NCBI GenBank assembly: GCA_903927415.1
Contig: CAIYMZ010000062.1
Coordinates: 1 to 6,547, forward strand
From: an uncultured Alphaproteobacteria bacterium
GTDB lineage: Bacteria; Pseudomonadota; Alphaproteobacteria; Rickettsiales; UBA1997
Direction of reading: 5' to 3'
DNA length: 6,547 bases
Positions 5,950-6,547 of this stretch are shown in pieces. A program made the position numbers and the translations under genes. The notes beneath the pieces are model-generated. The model made no database searches. It was not told where the DNA came from and worked only from the letters and a program-made list of their open reading frames with translations. How positions within the stretch are numbered: position 1 is the stretch's first letter; the number at the start of each line of letters is the position of its first letter.

Positions 5950-6547
5950 TTAGGAGATTGAATTGAAGATTTTTAGAATTTGGTTTTGGTTTTTTTTGAT
6001 TAATTCGCGAAGTTTTTTTGGATCGTAATTTAGGATTTGAGTGATTGAGGTGAAGTCGGTGAAGCCAGTGCCAGCATAGTTTCGAAAGGTTTTTATTTTT
6101 GGGATTTCGAGGTAGGATTTTGCGACCAGTGCGCGGAAGAAAATTGATGCGAAGTTTGTTTTAAAAAATTTGTCACTGTCGCTGGACGGGGTTTGTAACC
6201 CCGTCCAAAGGTTCATGTCAGTTGTCTTTGAACTGAACGTGAGGACGGGGTTACAAACCCTGTCCTGCTCAAGTGTCACCCCGCACTTGTTGCGGGGTCC
6301 ATCTGCAAACGAATTAACATTTTTCTCCAATCTCTCAAAAAACTCCAAATAAAATTTTTCCAAATTTTTCTCATTCATTGCAAAAATATCTTCCCAGAGT
6401 TCAGGGCTTGAATTATCTAGGCGGAAAGCAGTTTTAAAAAATTCATCTTCAATATTTTTTGGCGAAAATTCTTTGGTTAAAAAAGATAAAAATTGGGGGA
6501 GATGCGAAACTAGTGCATAAATTTCATCATGTTTTTTTGCTTCGAGA
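5950..6547 (-). CDS. TyrA-like (prephenate dehydrogenase family) C-terminal part, cut by the window edge, with in-frame repeat insertion
   Basis: The reading frame stays open from the right edge to the TAA at 5950-5952: 198 visible residues, with the N terminus (and any NAD-binding domain) outside the window. The ATG at 6378 is internal, since open, family-like sequence continues upstream of it. Visible motifs in fragment numbering: HDEIYALVSHLPQFLSF (6-22), as in the dimerisation domain of TyrA dehydrogenases; SSPELWEDIF (46-55); and YAGTGFTDFTSI (157-168), like the GFRDxTRI signature. Prephenate or arogenate dehydrogenases form the tyrosine precursor. Residues 83-121 come from palindromic repeats (6184-6300) and have no place in the family. 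Most of the segment is Lys- and Phe-rich. It is the first visible gene of the - strand string, one base before ispG. Assignment rests on short motifs, so another family with the same helical domain is possible. Confidence 0.6.
   Translation of the reverse strand, partial: LEAKKHDEIYALVSHLPQFLSFLTKEFSPKNIEDEFFKTAFRLDNSSPELWEDIFAMNEKNLEKFYLEFFERLEKNVNSFADGPRNKCGVTLEQDRVCNPVLTFSSKTTDMNLWTGLQTPSSDSDKFFKTNFASIFFRALVAKSYLEIPKIKTFRNYAGTGFTDFTSITQILNYDPKKLRELIKKNQNQILKIFNSIS
6184..6265. repeat. 82-bp inverted pair of hairpin units inside the TyrA-like gene
   Basis: Two 23-base units, 6184-6206 and 6243-6265, are inverted copies with one mismatch, with 36 bases between them. Each unit is itself a hairpin: ggacggggtt, a three-base loop, aaccccgtcc in the first copy. 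The layout matches the 78-bp element in bioC, but the unit sequence is different, so this is a second family of doublet. The gene reads through it in frame. Confidence 0.9.
6275..6300. repeat. Single 26-bp hairpin unit, exact copy of the right unit in bioC
   Basis: These 26 bases equal 4718-4743 exactly, and identity extends to 29 bases (6274-6302 against 4717-4745). The core is accccgca, loop cttgt, tgcggggt. Here the unit is alone, without an inverted partner, nine bases away from the other doublet at 6184-6265. Together the two repeats span 6184-6300, 117 bases or 39 codons, so the reading frame is kept. Confidence 0.93.

Noticed and set aside
5950..6378. Treating the ATG at 6378 as the start of a complete 142-residue gene.
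   Set aside because: The frame is open to the window edge and the upstream residues (HDEIYALVSHLPQ, SSPELWEDIF) are family-like, so the methionine is internal and the gene is partial.

Overview
This window is AT-rich bacterial DNA (roughly 40% GC by eye) with very tight gene packing. The protein families, the two-domain IspG, the MlaA/MlaC pair, the small TPR protein and the presence of palindromic repeats inside reading frames together suggest an alphaproteobacterium, most likely a Rickettsiales-like or related intracellular lineage. The presence of ispG and a BioC-like gene argues against Rickettsia itself, which as I recall lacks the MEP isoprenoid pathway. This placement is inference; there is no rRNA gene to test it.

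Layout. Positions 1-195 are non-coding: a 70-bp imperfect palindrome (50-119) and a heptanucleotide-like tandem repeat (145-192) that runs almost up to the first start codon. The + strand then carries an MsbA-type ABC exporter (196-1956) and, overlapping its end by 8 bases, a small basic protein of 45 residues (1949-2086). From 2093 to the right edge everything is on the - strand and reads right to left as one compact gene string: a TyrA-like gene cut by the window edge (5950-6547), ispG (4851-5948), a bioC-like methyltransferase (3953-4858), a TPR protein (3488-3949), mlaA (2710-3495) and mlaC (2093-2701). Neighbouring genes overlap by 8 bases or are 1-8 bases apart, so translational coupling in a single operon is likely. 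The two convergent strings meet with only 6 bases between stop codons and no visible terminator.

Functions. MlaA and MlaC are two parts of the Mla phospholipid trafficking system of the outer membrane, and the ABC exporter on the other strand is of the lipid-flippase type, so several genes serve the envelope. IspG makes isoprenoid precursors, the BioC-like enzyme starts biotin synthesis, and the TyrA-like gene would act in tyrosine synthesis. I see no reason to think these metabolic steps form one pathway; the string looks like a housekeeping operon.

The most notable signal is the set of repeats inserted in frame into coding genes. bioC carries a 78-bp double palindrome (26 extra codons) and a separate 87-bp insertion bounded by an 8-bp direct repeat (29 extra codons); removing both brings the protein from 301 to about 246 residues, the usual BioC size. 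The TyrA-like gene carries a 117-bp composite (39 codons) that includes a 29-bp exact copy of sequence also found in the bioC element, read in a different frame. Two of these elements have the architecture of a REP doublet (two inverted copies of a small hairpin with a short spacer). I did not find a new defence, regulatory or mobile system beyond this.
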